From: Deltaproteobacteria bacterium
GTDB lineage: Bacteria; Myxococcota_A; Polyangia; Polyangiales; JADJMO01
NCBI GenBank assembly: GCA_016182965.1
Contig: JACPFM010000019.1
Coordinates: 40,393-104,392, forward strand
DNA length: 64,000 nucleotides
Reading direction: 5' to 3'
In this document: positions 19,769 through 27,170 of the stretch, one piece after another
Numbering within the stretch: the first letter of the stretch is position 1
How the letters are laid out: every line of letters begins with the position of its first letter
Made by a program: the position numbers and the translations under genes
The notes under the pieces: generated by a model
What the model was told of the DNA's origin: nothing
The model's input: the letters and a program-made list of their open reading frames with translations, nothing else
Database searches by the model: none

Positions 19769-20266
19769 ATGTCCGCCCGCGAAGGTCACGAGGAGCACGA
19801 GAAGGCGTTCGCCGAGCTGTCGGCCGACGAGCTGTACGCGATCCTCGCGCTGCGGCAGGAGGTCTTCGTCGTCGAGCAGGCGTGCGCGTACCTCGACTGC
19901 GATGGCCTCGATCGCGCGGCGCGACACCTCTGGACGGTCCGCCGCGTCCAGTGCGACGAGGGCGATCTCGCCGGCGCCATCGTCGCGTACGCACGCATCC
20001 TGCCGCCCGGCGAGAAGTTCGAGGAGGCGAGCCTCGGCCGTGTGATCACCGCGAGCTCGGCGCGACGGACCGGCGTGGGCCGCGCGATCGTCGCGCGCGC
20101 GATCGCCGGGATCGAGCGCCGCTGGGGCGGCGCGATCCGCATCTCGGCGCAGAGCTACCTCGAGCGCTTCTACCGCGAGCTCGGCTTCGAGCGCGTCGGT
20201 GAGGGGTATCTCGAGGACGGCATCCCGCACATCGAGATGCTGCGTGCTAGCTTTCCCCGTCCGTGA
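19769..20266 (+). CDS. ElaA-type GNAT acetyltransferase
   Basis: 165 aa from the ATG at 19769; an upstream ATG at 19661 would add a low-complexity Ala/Arg/Pro leader. ELSADELYAILALRQEVFVVEQ, then LDCDGLD and the acetyl-CoA region GRVITASSARRTGVGRAIV, are the ElaA signature. ElaA proteins are putative N-acetyltransferases of unknown substrate. The stop overlaps the GTG of the radical SAM gene by 4 bp, so the two are coupled; it may acetylate the product of the peptide-modification system, but ElaA genes are common and this may be chance. Confidence 0.88.
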   Translation: MSAREGHEEHEKAFAELSADELYAILALRQEVFVVEQACAYLDCDGLDRAARHLWTVRRVQCDEGDLAGAIVAYARILPPGEKFEEASLGRVITASSARRTGVGRAIVARAIAGIERRWGGAIRISAQSYLERFYRELGFERVGEGYLEDGIPHIEMLRASFPRP

Positions 20267-21408
20267 CGACCCTCTTCATCGTACCCGCCGACGGGACCGT
20301 GCTCGAGGAGTCGAGCGACGGTCGCGTGCGCGTGCGGAGCGTCGACGGCGACCTCACGATCGACGCCGATCCGGCGCTCGCGGGCGATCTGCTGGCGTAC
20401 ATCGACACCGGCGCGGCGAGCGCCCGGTTCGGCGCCCTCGAGGCGATGATCGCGCGCCCCGATCTGTTGCAGCGCCTGCGCGGCGCCGGGCGGGTGCCGC
20501 TGTCCGGGCGCTCGGCGCTCGAGCTCGACGGGTTCGGCACGCTCTTCGTCGAGCTGACGGGGCAGTGCAACGAGCAGTGCGTGCACTGCTACGCCGAGTC
20601 CGGCCCGCAGGTCGAGAGCGCGCTCGATCGCGACACCGTCCGCGCGGCGCTGCGCGACGCGCGCGAGCTCGGCTTCCGCGTCGTGCAGTTCACCGGCGGC
20701 GATCCGCTGCTCTGCCCCGATCTCGTCGAGCACGTCGCTCTCGCCCGTGAGCTCGGGTTCGAGATCGTCGAGATCTACACCAACGGGCTCGCGCTCACCG
20801 ACGCGCTCCTCGACAAGCTCGCGCCGGCGGAGCCCCGCTTCGCCTTCTCGTTCTACTCGGTCGACCCCGACGTGCACGACGGCATCACCCAGACGCGCGG
20901 CAGCCACGGCAAGACGTCGGCGGCCATCCGGCGCGTCGTCGCGCGCGGCCTTCGCGCGCGCGTGGGCATCATCGTGATGGAGGAGAACGCCCCCCACGTG
21001 GCCGAGACCGCCGCCTACGTCGAGAGCCTCGGCGTGAAGCAGTACGGCGCCTCCGCGGCCCGCGGCGTCGGGCGCGGCCGGGTGTTCGACGGCGACTTCC
21101 CGCTGCCGCCGCGCGTCGGGTACGCCGAGCACGCGTCCTCCTCGACCGGCGACCGCAAGACGCGCGGCAAGCTGTGCATCGCGTCGAGCGGCACGGTGCA
21201 CCCGTGCATCTTCAACCGCTCGGTGACCCTCGGCGACGTGCACCAGCGCTCGCTGCGCGACATCGTCGATCACCCCTCGCTCCCGCGCCGCGCGCGCCGC
21301 CTCGCCACGCTCCCGACGCTCGAGGCGGGGGACGACCGCGATCGCCTCGCGTGCATCGGTTGCCGCGCGAGCGCCGCCGCGCTCCGCACCTACTGCGATC
21401 GGCCCTGA
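20263..21408 (+). CDS. Radical SAM/SPASM-type peptide-modifying protein
   Basis: 381 aa, GTG start overlapping the previous stop. Residues 1-90 form a beta-rich N-terminal domain without cysteines. The radical SAM cluster is C102-x3-C106-x2-C109 in GQCNEQCVHCYAES, with GGDPLL as the SAM glycine motif. The C-terminal region carries SPASM-like auxiliary-cluster cysteines C305, C315, C364, C367 and C378 (LCIASSGTVHPC ... CIGC). SPASM proteins usually install C-C, C-S or C-O links or epimerise residues in ribosomal peptides. Two small Cys-rich peptides, a PqqD-like protein and an HprK-like protein lie 2-4 kb downstream. The last 19 bp overlap the convergent acyltransferase. Confidence 0.9.
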   Translation: MTTLFIVPADGTVLEESSDGRVRVRSVDGDLTIDADPALAGDLLAYIDTGAASARFGALEAMIARPDLLQRLRGAGRVPLSGRSALELDGFGTLFVELTGQCNEQCVHCYAESGPQVESALDRDTVRAALRDARELGFRVVQFTGGDPLLCPDLVEHVALARELGFEIVEIYTNGLALTDALLDKLAPAEPRFAFSFYSVDPDVHDGITQTRGSHGKTSAAIRRVVARGLRARVGIIVMEENAPHVAETAAYVESLGVKQYGASAARGVGRGRVFDGDFPLPPRVGYAEHASSSTGDRKTRGKLCIASSGTVHPCIFNRSVTLGDVHQRSLRDIVDHPSLPRRARRLATLPTLEAGDDRDRLACIGCRASAAALRTYCDRP

Positions 21409-22514
21409 GCGAGGCCGGCGCGGCGGGCGAGCCATCGACGCACCGCGGGGGTGCGCCGCTCGATCAGGAAGTACACGACCACGGCGTACGCGATGACGAG
21501 CGCGACCCACGGGGCGACGCGCAGGAGGTTGCCCGCCGTCGCGCGCAGCAGCGGCGGCGTGCCGAGCCAGGCGCCGACGAGCGCGAGCGCGGGCACGTGC
21601 ACGAGGTAGAGGCTGAAGGAGATCGCCGAAAGCGCGGAGGCCACGCGCGTGTACGAGCCGGGCCGCGTGGTGGCCGGCGCGACGCGCGTGAACGACGCGA
21701 CGAGGAGCGCGAGGGCGACGCCGGTGAGCTGCTCCTGCACGAAGAGCGGCGTCGAGCGGCGGACGACCATCACCGCGAGCACGCCCGCGACGGAGGCGAC
21801 GCGCGTCCACGTCGGCCAGACGCCCGGGGCCCGCCGCTCCCACAGGGCGACGACCGCGCCGCAGGACCACACCGCGAAGTACGACGGGTACAGCTCGCCG
21901 AGGAGCGCGACGACGGAGGCCCACACCGCCGCGGCGAGCAGCCGGCGCGGCCACGCGCCCGGCGAGAGCGCCGTCACCACGAACGGAAACGAGAAGTAGA
22001 ACCACCCCTCGTAGGCGAGCGTCCACAGCGCGACGTTGCTGCCGAGCGTCGGGAAGCGCGCCCACTGCAGGAACGCGAGGTTGCCGAGCACCGTGCGGAT
22101 CGAGTGACGCGTGGCGAAGCTGATCGAGAAGACGCGCGACGGGTGGTGGCCCGCGTAGACGCCCGCGTCGCGGAAGAACGCGAGCCCGATGCGGTCGAGC
22201 AGCACGCCGAGCACGAAGGCCGGCCAGAGGACCGTGAGGATGCGCGAGGCGCGCGCGACGGCGTACCTGGTCCAGCGCCGATCCTCGAGGCCGAGCGACG
22301 AGCGGGTGACCAGGTACCCGCTGAGCACGAAGAACGCGAGGACCGCGTCGTGCCCGCGGCCGGCGATCTGCAGGAACACCCGCCCGGCCAGATCGGCGCC
22401 CTGCGGGACGAACATCAGCTGCCGGACGTGCGTCGCGACCACGAAGAGAGCGGCCGCGCCCCGGAGCAGATCGAGGTCGGCGCGCGCGCGCGGGCTCAGG
22501 GGAGGGTTCGCCAC
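21390..22514 (-). CDS. Acyltransferase-3 family membrane protein
   Basis: 374 aa, GTG start. Begins LDLLRGAAALFVVATHVRQ with the family catalytic His in the first helix, followed by FFVLSGYLVTRSSL and about ten hydrophobic segments; the SLYLVHVPAL motif sits near the end. These OafA/YrhL-like enzymes O-acylate cell-surface polysaccharides, lipids or secondary metabolites. It runs opposite to the surrounding genes and is divergent from the methyltransferase by 42 bp. Membership in the peptide system is unclear. Confidence 0.9.
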   Translation of the reverse strand: MANPPLSPRARADLDLLRGAAALFVVATHVRQLMFVPQGADLAGRVFLQIAGRGHDAVLAFFVLSGYLVTRSSLGLEDRRWTRYAVARASRILTVLWPAFVLGVLLDRIGLAFFRDAGVYAGHHPSRVFSISFATRHSIRTVLGNLAFLQWARFPTLGSNVALWTLAYEGWFYFSFPFVVTALSPGAWPRRLLAAAVWASVVALLGELYPSYFAVWSCGAVVALWERRAPGVWPTWTRVASVAGVLAVMVVRRSTPLFVQEQLTGVALALLVASFTRVAPATTRPGSYTRVASALSAISFSLYLVHVPALALVGAWLGTPPLLRATAGNLLRVAPWVALVIAYAVVVYFLIERRTPAVRRWLARRAGLAQGRSQ

Positions 22515-22556
22515 GTCGATCCGTCAGGACGCGTGATAGCGTACCTCGTTCGGGGC

Positions 22557-23390
22557 ATGCGCAAGCGTTCGCTACCGTGGTGGGCGACGGCGGTCCTCGC
22601 GATCGATCGCGCGTTCGAGCGCGCGCGCGACCTGGAGAAGCAGGTGCGCGACGAGCTCTTCCTCTCGTTCGGCCGGGAGCGGGCCGAGGACATCACCATC
22701 GCGATCTACGATCGCAACGAGGAGTACCGGCCCGGCGGCAAGCGCGATCCGTTCGTCGGCCTCCACGACTGGGAGGCGAAGCTCGTGCACGATCGGCGCT
22801 TCCCGACGACGGGGCGCCTGCTCGTCGGCGCTGCGGGCGGCGGCCGCGAGATCGCGGTGCTGACGCGCCTCGGCTATCACGTCGACGCGTTCGAGCCCTC
22901 CCCGAGCCTCTTCGCGTCGGCCGAGGAGGTCGCGCGCCGCAGCGGCCGCGCGCGCGTCGCTCGCGGCACGTACGCCGAGCTGTGCGACGCGGTCGACGGG
23001 CGAGGGCCGCTCGCCGACCTGGTCGCCGCCGGGCGCTACGACGCCGTGATGCTCGGCTGGGGGAGCTACTCGCACGTCCTCGACCGCGCGCAGCGGGTCG
23101 CCCTGCTGCGCGCCGTCGCCCGGCTGACACGCGGTCCGCTCGTCGTGAGCTTCGAGGTGCGCCGCCCCCCGATGCGACGGACCGACCGCATGCCCCGGCT
23201 GGTCCAGAACGCGGCGCGAGCGTTCGGGCGCGGGGCTCCGCCGCCGGAGCTGGTCTTCTACGGAAATGTCGGGTTCCTCGCGTCGTTCGACCGGCAGATG
23301 CTCGAGGGAGAGGCCGCCGACGCCGGCTGGACGGTTTCCACTTTCGCTGAAACGCCGTATGGGTACGCACTGCTCACACGGTCCGCTTGA
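22557..23390 (+). CDS. Class I SAM-dependent methyltransferase
   Basis: 277 aa from the ATG at 22557. Motif I is GRLLVGAAGGGREIAVL, followed by the acidic end of strand 2 in VDAFEPSPS. A Rossmann-like remainder includes YDAVMLGWGSYSHV. The first 60 residues are helical and basic. Substrate not predictable; it stands 81 bp before the first small peptide gene on the same strand, which makes it a candidate tailoring enzyme. Confidence 0.82.
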   Translation: MRKRSLPWWATAVLAIDRAFERARDLEKQVRDELFLSFGRERAEDITIAIYDRNEEYRPGGKRDPFVGLHDWEAKLVHDRRFPTTGRLLVGAAGGGREIAVLTRLGYHVDAFEPSPSLFASAEEVARRSGRARVARGTYAELCDAVDGRGPLADLVAAGRYDAVMLGWGSYSHVLDRAQRVALLRAVARLTRGPLVVSFEVRRPPMRRTDRMPRLVQNAARAFGRGAPPPELVFYGNVGFLASFDRQMLEGEAADAGWTVSTFAETPYGYALLTRSA

Positions 23391-23471
23391 ATGGCCCGGG
23401 CCATTCGAGCAACCATCCCGAGACGCCAGAGACCCACGTGCCAGGCGCTCTCGGCCAGGAGTTCGGTGCCG

Positions 23472-23684
23472 ATGTCCGACGACAACCGCGAAGACCCGGC
23501 CGTGATTGGCCGCCGCAAGCTGATGAAACTGGGTATGTATGCGGCGCCGATCATCCTCGGGACGCTCACCATCTCCCGCAATGCCGTGGCCGCCTCGAGC
23601 GGCTTCTGCAGCCCCAACGGCACCCCCTGCTCGCCGAACGGGGCTGAGCCATGCGGGCCGAACGGCTCCTGCATGCCGGGCTGA
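23472..23684 (+). CDS. Putative Cys-rich precursor peptide 1 with Tat-like leader
   Basis: 70 aa from the ATG at 23472; AGGAG lies at 23457-23461. Acidic N-terminus, GRRKLMKLG (Tat-like RRxLxK), a hydrophobic stretch about 22-37 and an AVA/A signal-peptidase-like site about residue 41. The tail has four cysteines (46, 53, 61, 67) in near-repeats FCSPNG-TPCSPNG-AEPCGPNG-SCMPG. The leader is almost identical to that of the next gene while the tails differ, as in precursor-peptide families. Function not known. A simple secreted Cys-rich peptide is the alternative to a modified one. Confidence 0.75.
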   Translation: MSDDNREDPAVIGRRKLMKLGMYAAPIILGTLTISRNAVAASSGFCSPNGTPCSPNGAEPCGPNGSCMPG

Positions 23685-23765
23685 TCTCGCGTAGAGATTC
23701 GACACTGCCGAGATCGCGCGTGCATGTGTTGTGTGGCATCCTCGGTTGTGGCGGGGGAGTCACCA

Positions 23766-23963
23766 ATGATGCGGAACGATCAGCGCGACGACGACTTGGC
23801 CGTCATGGGCCGTCGCAAGCTCCTGAAGCTCGGCCTTTACTCCGCGCCCGTGATCCTCGGGACGCTCACCATCTCCCGCAACGCCGCCGCCGGCACCTCC
23901 GGCCACTTCTGCAACCCCGACACGCCCTGCGGCCCGAGCTGGCCCGACGAGATGGGCATGTGA
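23766..23963 (+). CDS. Putative Cys-rich precursor peptide 2, paralogue of peptide 1
   Basis: 65 aa from the ATG at 23766 (a second ATG follows at once); GGGGGAG lies at 23753-23759. Same leader plan: DDLAVMGRRKLLKLG, hydrophobic segment, ILGTLTISRNAAA. The tail is shorter, with two cysteines in HFCNPDTPCGPSWPDEMGM. The shared tail pattern with peptide 1 is F-C-x-P-x(1-2)-T-P-C-[SG]-P. A 29-base segment (23553-23581 and 23853-23881) is identical between the two genes. Confidence 0.75.
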   Translation: MMRNDQRDDDLAVMGRRKLLKLGLYSAPVILGTLTISRNAAAGTSGHFCNPDTPCGPSWPDEMGM

Positions 23964-23991
23964 ATCGATTACGATCTCGCCCACCGCCGCC

Positions 23992-24279
23992 ATGGCTCGT
24001 CCCCTCCGCCCGCGACGCGCTCGCGATCTACCCATCCGTGAGCTCCCCGACGGCGAGACCGTCGTCCTGAGCCCGAGCGGCGCCGCGTTGGTCCTCAACG
24101 GCACCGCGAGCGTCGTGGTCTACCTCGCCGACGGTCAGCGCACCGTCGAGCAGCTCGCCGACGAGATCGCCGCCAACACGAGCGGCGCCACGCGCGAGCA
24201 GGTGCTCGCCGACGTCGAGCGCATCGTCGGGGAGCTGACCGAGGCGGGTTGTCTGGAGGACGCCGGGCGCGCAGGGTGA
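23992..24279 (+). CDS. PqqD-like peptide-binding protein
   Basis: 95 aa. The second half has the PqqD fold pattern: a beta-rich start (GETVVLSPSGAALVLNGTASVVVYLADG) followed by helices QRTVEQLADEIAA and TREQVLADVERIVGELTEAGCLE. PqqD-family RiPP recognition elements bind the leader peptide and present it to a modifying enzyme. It begins 28 bp after peptide 2 and ends 4 bp before the HprK-like gene. No strong ribosome site; probably translated in the operon. Confidence 0.85.
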   Translation: MARPLRPRRARDLPIRELPDGETVVLSPSGAALVLNGTASVVVYLADGQRTVEQLADEIAANTSGATREQVLADVERIVGELTEAGCLEDAGRAG

Positions 24280-24283
24280 CGCC

Positions 24284-25102
24284 GTGATCGCGAGGTCCTT
24301 CCGCGCGCTCGACACGGATGTCCTCGTCGAGACCGACGACGCCGAGGTCGAAGGCGCCGTCGCCACCCTGACCGGCAACTACCCGCCCGCGCGCGCGGAG
24401 CCTTCGCTGCACTATCGGCTCGAAGGCGCGACCGGAGTCCTGCAGCGCGACGACGAGACGCTCCGTCGCGGCGCGCCGTCGATCGATCTCGCGTTGATCG
24501 CCGACACCGACCCGCAGGACCAGGTCGTGCGCCGGGCGGGCGAGAGCTTCCTCGTGCACGCGGCGGCGCTCGCCGGGCGTGACGGCGCGCTCCTGCTCGT
24601 GGCGCAGTCCGGCGGCGGCAAGACCACGATGACCCGCGCGCTCCTCGCGCGCGGCGCGCGGTACCTCACCGACGAGGCGTCGGCGATCGACACCGAGCAC
24701 CGCGTGCGCGGTCTGCCGCGGACCTTCACCCTCGAGGGACCCGATCCCGAAGGCCTCGCGCCGCCGGAGGCGATCGGGCGAATCGGCACGTTCCGCTATC
24801 GCCCCGTCGGAGGCGGCGTCTCGATGTATCGCGTCGTGCTGACGTCACCCGAGCGCATCGTCCACGAGCCGGTCCCCGTCGCTGCGATCGTCGTGCTGCA
24901 GTACGCGCCCGAAGAGCCGAGCGGGTTGACGCGCATGCCGTCGGCCGCCGCGCTGCAGACGATGTGGGGCCAGAACCGCCGCGCCGACGCGGCCGGGCTC
25001 GAGATCGCAATCGCGCTCGCGGGACGCTTCGCCGTGCACCGCCTCGTGACGCACTCGATTGACCAGGGCTGCGCCGATCTCGCGAAGATCTGGTCTCTTT
25101 GA
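24284..25102 (+). CDS. HprK-like P-loop protein
   Basis: 272 aa, GTG start. The P-loop AQSGGGKTT (107-115) follows an LVHAAALAGRDGALLLV strand, and YLTDEAS (127-133) supplies the acidic pair. This matches the HPr kinase C-terminal fold found in kinases accompanying PqqD proteins and some lasso-peptide clusters. It lacks the N-terminal domain of true HPr kinase, and no HPr or PTS gene is nearby. Either it phosphorylates the modified peptide or it has an ATP-dependent handling role. Last gene of the peptide block. Confidence 0.82.
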   Translation: MIARSFRALDTDVLVETDDAEVEGAVATLTGNYPPARAEPSLHYRLEGATGVLQRDDETLRRGAPSIDLALIADTDPQDQVVRRAGESFLVHAAALAGRDGALLLVAQSGGGKTTMTRALLARGARYLTDEASAIDTEHRVRGLPRTFTLEGPDPEGLAPPEAIGRIGTFRYRPVGGGVSMYRVVLTSPERIVHEPVPVAAIVVLQYAPEEPSGLTRMPSAAALQTMWGQNRRADAAGLEIAIALAGRFAVHRLVTHSIDQGCADLAKIWSL

Positions 25103-25263
25103 CGAGCCGCACCGGGCTCTACCGTGGGCGGCTGATCCATGCCGGTCGCGCTCGCGGTGACCCGTGATATAGGGGCGCCGCCCCCGGTGGCTGACGGCCC
25201 GGTGCCGCCGCCGACGTGCGGGACACTTTCGCGCGCGAGCGCGCTGATGAAGAGGGTGCCACC

Positions 25264-26208
25264 ATGGTCAAGCGTCCGAAGATTGCGATTATCGGTGCAG
25301 GTGGAAACGTCGGCGCAGCCGTCGCCCATTGGGCCGCCGTCAAGGAGCTCGGAGACCTCGCGCTGATCGACCTCAAGGGCAACGTGGCGAAGGGCCGCGG
25401 CCTCGATCTCACCCAGTGCAGCGCGTTCGAGAGCTTCAACAACACCTCGTTCGTCGCCGGCGAGGACGCCGCGCTGATGAAGGACGCCGACGTGGTCGTG
25501 ATGACCGCCGGCGTGCCGCGCAAGCCGGGTCAGAGCCGCGAAGAGCTGATCAACATCAACGCGGGCATCGTCCGTGACATCTGCGTCAACGTGAAGAACC
25601 TCGCGCCGAACGCGGTGCTCATCGTCGTCAGCAACCCGCTCGACGCGATGGTGTACGTGGCCAAGCAGGTCACCGGCTTCCCGCGCGAGCGCGTGATCGG
25701 CTCCGCCGGCATCCTCGACTCGTCGCGCTTCCGCACCAACATCGCGCTGGCCACCGGCGCCTCGATCGAGGACGTGAGCGCGATCGTCCTCGGCGCGCAC
25801 ACCGACAAGGACATGGTCCCGATCGTCAGCACGGCGACCGTCGGCGGCGTGCCGCTCACCAAGCTCCTCTCGGCCGAGAAGCTCGCCGAGGTGATCGACC
25901 GCACCAAGAAGGGCGGCGCGGAGCTCACCGGTCTCATCGGCACCTCCGCCTGGCTCGCGCCCGGCGCCGGCACCTCGCTGATGGTCGAGAGCATCGTCCG
26001 CAACCAGGGCCGCCTGCTCCCTTGCTCGATCGAGCTGAACGGCGAGTTCGGCGTGAAGGACTGCTTCGTCGGCGTTCCCGTGAAGCTGACCGCCAAGGGC
26101 GCCGAGCAGGTCTACGAGTTCGACCTCTCCGAGTCCGAGAAGGCCGCGTTCGCCGCTTCGGTGAAGGCGAACCAGGAGCTCATGGGAATCGCGAAGGGGT
26201 TCCTGTGA
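25264..26208 (+). CDS. mdh: Malate dehydrogenase
   Basis: 314 aa from the ATG at 25264. NAD-binding GAGGNVGAAVA at residues 11-21, substrate loop GVPRKPGQSREELI with both arginines, ASGs such as SNPLDAMVYVA, and catalytic His in GAHTDKDMVP. This is the lactate-dehydrogenase-like malate dehydrogenase type that oxidises malate to oxaloacetate in the TCA cycle. A strong intrinsic terminator follows at 26436. TCA genes sucCD lie 4.7 kb downstream. Confidence 0.97.
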   Translation: MVKRPKIAIIGAGGNVGAAVAHWAAVKELGDLALIDLKGNVAKGRGLDLTQCSAFESFNNTSFVAGEDAALMKDADVVVMTAGVPRKPGQSREELININAGIVRDICVNVKNLAPNAVLIVVSNPLDAMVYVAKQVTGFPRERVIGSAGILDSSRFRTNIALATGASIEDVSAIVLGAHTDKDMVPIVSTATVGGVPLTKLLSAEKLAEVIDRTKKGGAELTGLIGTSAWLAPGAGTSLMVESIVRNQGRLLPCSIELNGEFGVKDCFVGVPVKLTAKGAEQVYEFDLSESEKAAFAASVKANQELMGIAKGFL

Positions 26209-26289
26209 TTCGGGTCTAGCGTCTACGTCGCCGCGCGCGATTCTCGAACGGTGTCGCTGCATCGAGCGGCGCAGGGCCTCGGGTCGCAA

Positions 26290-26374
26290 GTCGTCGGTCA
26301 TCAGCCAGAACGTGAGCGAGAACCGCAGGTCTCCCGTCTCGAAGCTGACGACTGACGACTGATGACTGATGACC
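26290..26374. repeat. Heptamer repeat (TGACGAC type) with inverted arm
   Basis: Four units TGACGAC, TGACGAC, TGATGAC, TGATGAC fill 26346-26373. The arm GGTCATCAG at 26296-26304 is complementary to CTGATGACC at 26366-26374. The unit is the reverse complement of the GTCGTCA array after sucD at 32990. Confidence 0.75.
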
Positions 26375-26435
26375 GAGCCTTCGCGAGCAGCGACACGTCG
26401 CCGTCCGAGAATCGCGACCGGTGATTCTAGAGTCT

Positions 26436-26478
26436 GGAGGCCGAGGCGCCCTGCGCGTCCTCGGCCTTCCGTTTTTTT
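26436..26478 (+). terminator. Intrinsic terminator of mdh
   Basis: GGAGGCCGAGG and CCTCGGCCTTCC form a stem of about 11 bp with one mismatch around a 12-nt loop, followed by G and seven T. This is the clearest rho-independent terminator on the plus strand of the window. Confidence 0.85.
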
Positions 26479-26622
26479 GTCCGCTCGAGCGACGGAAGAG
26501 CATTCCCGTCGCACGAGCGCGGCGGTGAGCGACAAACTGCCGCTTCCGCGTCGCGCCGATCCAGCGCTCGTTTCCGATCTTCTCGTGCGGCACGACCGCT
26601 GCACTGCGCGGCGACGACCAAC

Positions 26623-27156
26623 ATGCGACCTCTCGTCGCGTGCGCCCTCACGGCGTGCACGGTGGGGTGTCGTGCGCCCGCGACGACGACGGTGCCGCTC
26701 CTCCGAGCGGCAGGCGTCCCCGTCACGGTCGTCACTTCGCCTGCCGTTCCGCTCGAGGTCGTGACGCATACCGTCGGCACCGAAGTCCCCGATCCACTCC
26801 CCGTCGAGGGAGCGGCGGTCTCCTACGCAGACGTCGAGCCCGCGCTCGGCCACGCGATCGGATCGGCCGTCGTTCCCTGGGCGAAGCAGCACCGCGCGCA
26901 GCGCCCCGACGGGTGGCGCCTGCAAGTCGACCTCATCGCCGGCCACGCCGATTACGACGACGGCCGCCTCACCGTCACCTTCAGCGTACGCGCCACGCTG
27001 CGCGCCCGCGCCGACAACGACTACCTCGCGCAGGCCGACGCGCACTGCATCGAGACCGGCCGTGTCGATCCGCGGCAGGGAGCCACCGTCGTCTACACCT
27101 GCATGACGCGTCTCGGCCGAGACCTCGCCGGCTGGCTGGGGAGCGTCGAGCCATGA
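26623..27156 (+). CDS. Hypothetical lipoprotein
   Basis: 177 aa, not recognised. Very short signal peptide with Cys residues at 7, 12 and 16 (ACALTACTVGCRAP); lipidation probably at Cys12 or Cys16. The mature part is a compact alpha/beta domain with DGWRLQVDLIAGHADYDDG and TVVYTCMTRLGRDLAGWL, resembling in outline the small periplasmic lipoproteins that assess outer-membrane transport. The stop lies 14 bp before the next start, so the two are likely co-transcribed. Confidence 0.7.
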   Translation: MRPLVACALTACTVGCRAPATTTVPLLRAAGVPVTVVTSPAVPLEVVTHTVGTEVPDPLPVEGAAVSYADVEPALGHAIGSAVVPWAKQHRAQRPDGWRLQVDLIAGHADYDDGRLTVTFSVRATLRARADNDYLAQADAHCIETGRVDPRQGATVVYTCMTRLGRDLAGWLGSVEP

Positions 27157-27170
27157 AAGGAGCCTCACCC

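Larger units (their letters stand above)
26209..26622. other. Repeat-bearing intergenic region after mdh
   Basis: 414 bp with no gene. It holds the heptamer repeat and inverted motif at 26290-26374 and the terminator at 26436-26478. Beyond the terminator, up to the ATG at 26623, nothing is recognisable. Confidence 0.6.

Noticed and set aside
20263..25102. Lasso peptide cluster
   Set aside because: PqqD and an HprK-like kinase fit, but there is no asparagine-synthetase-like cyclase or transglutaminase-like leader peptidase in the window.
24796..27168. Minus-strand open frame of 790 codons
   Set aside because: Runs antisense to mdh and through the repeat and terminator region; no family pattern.
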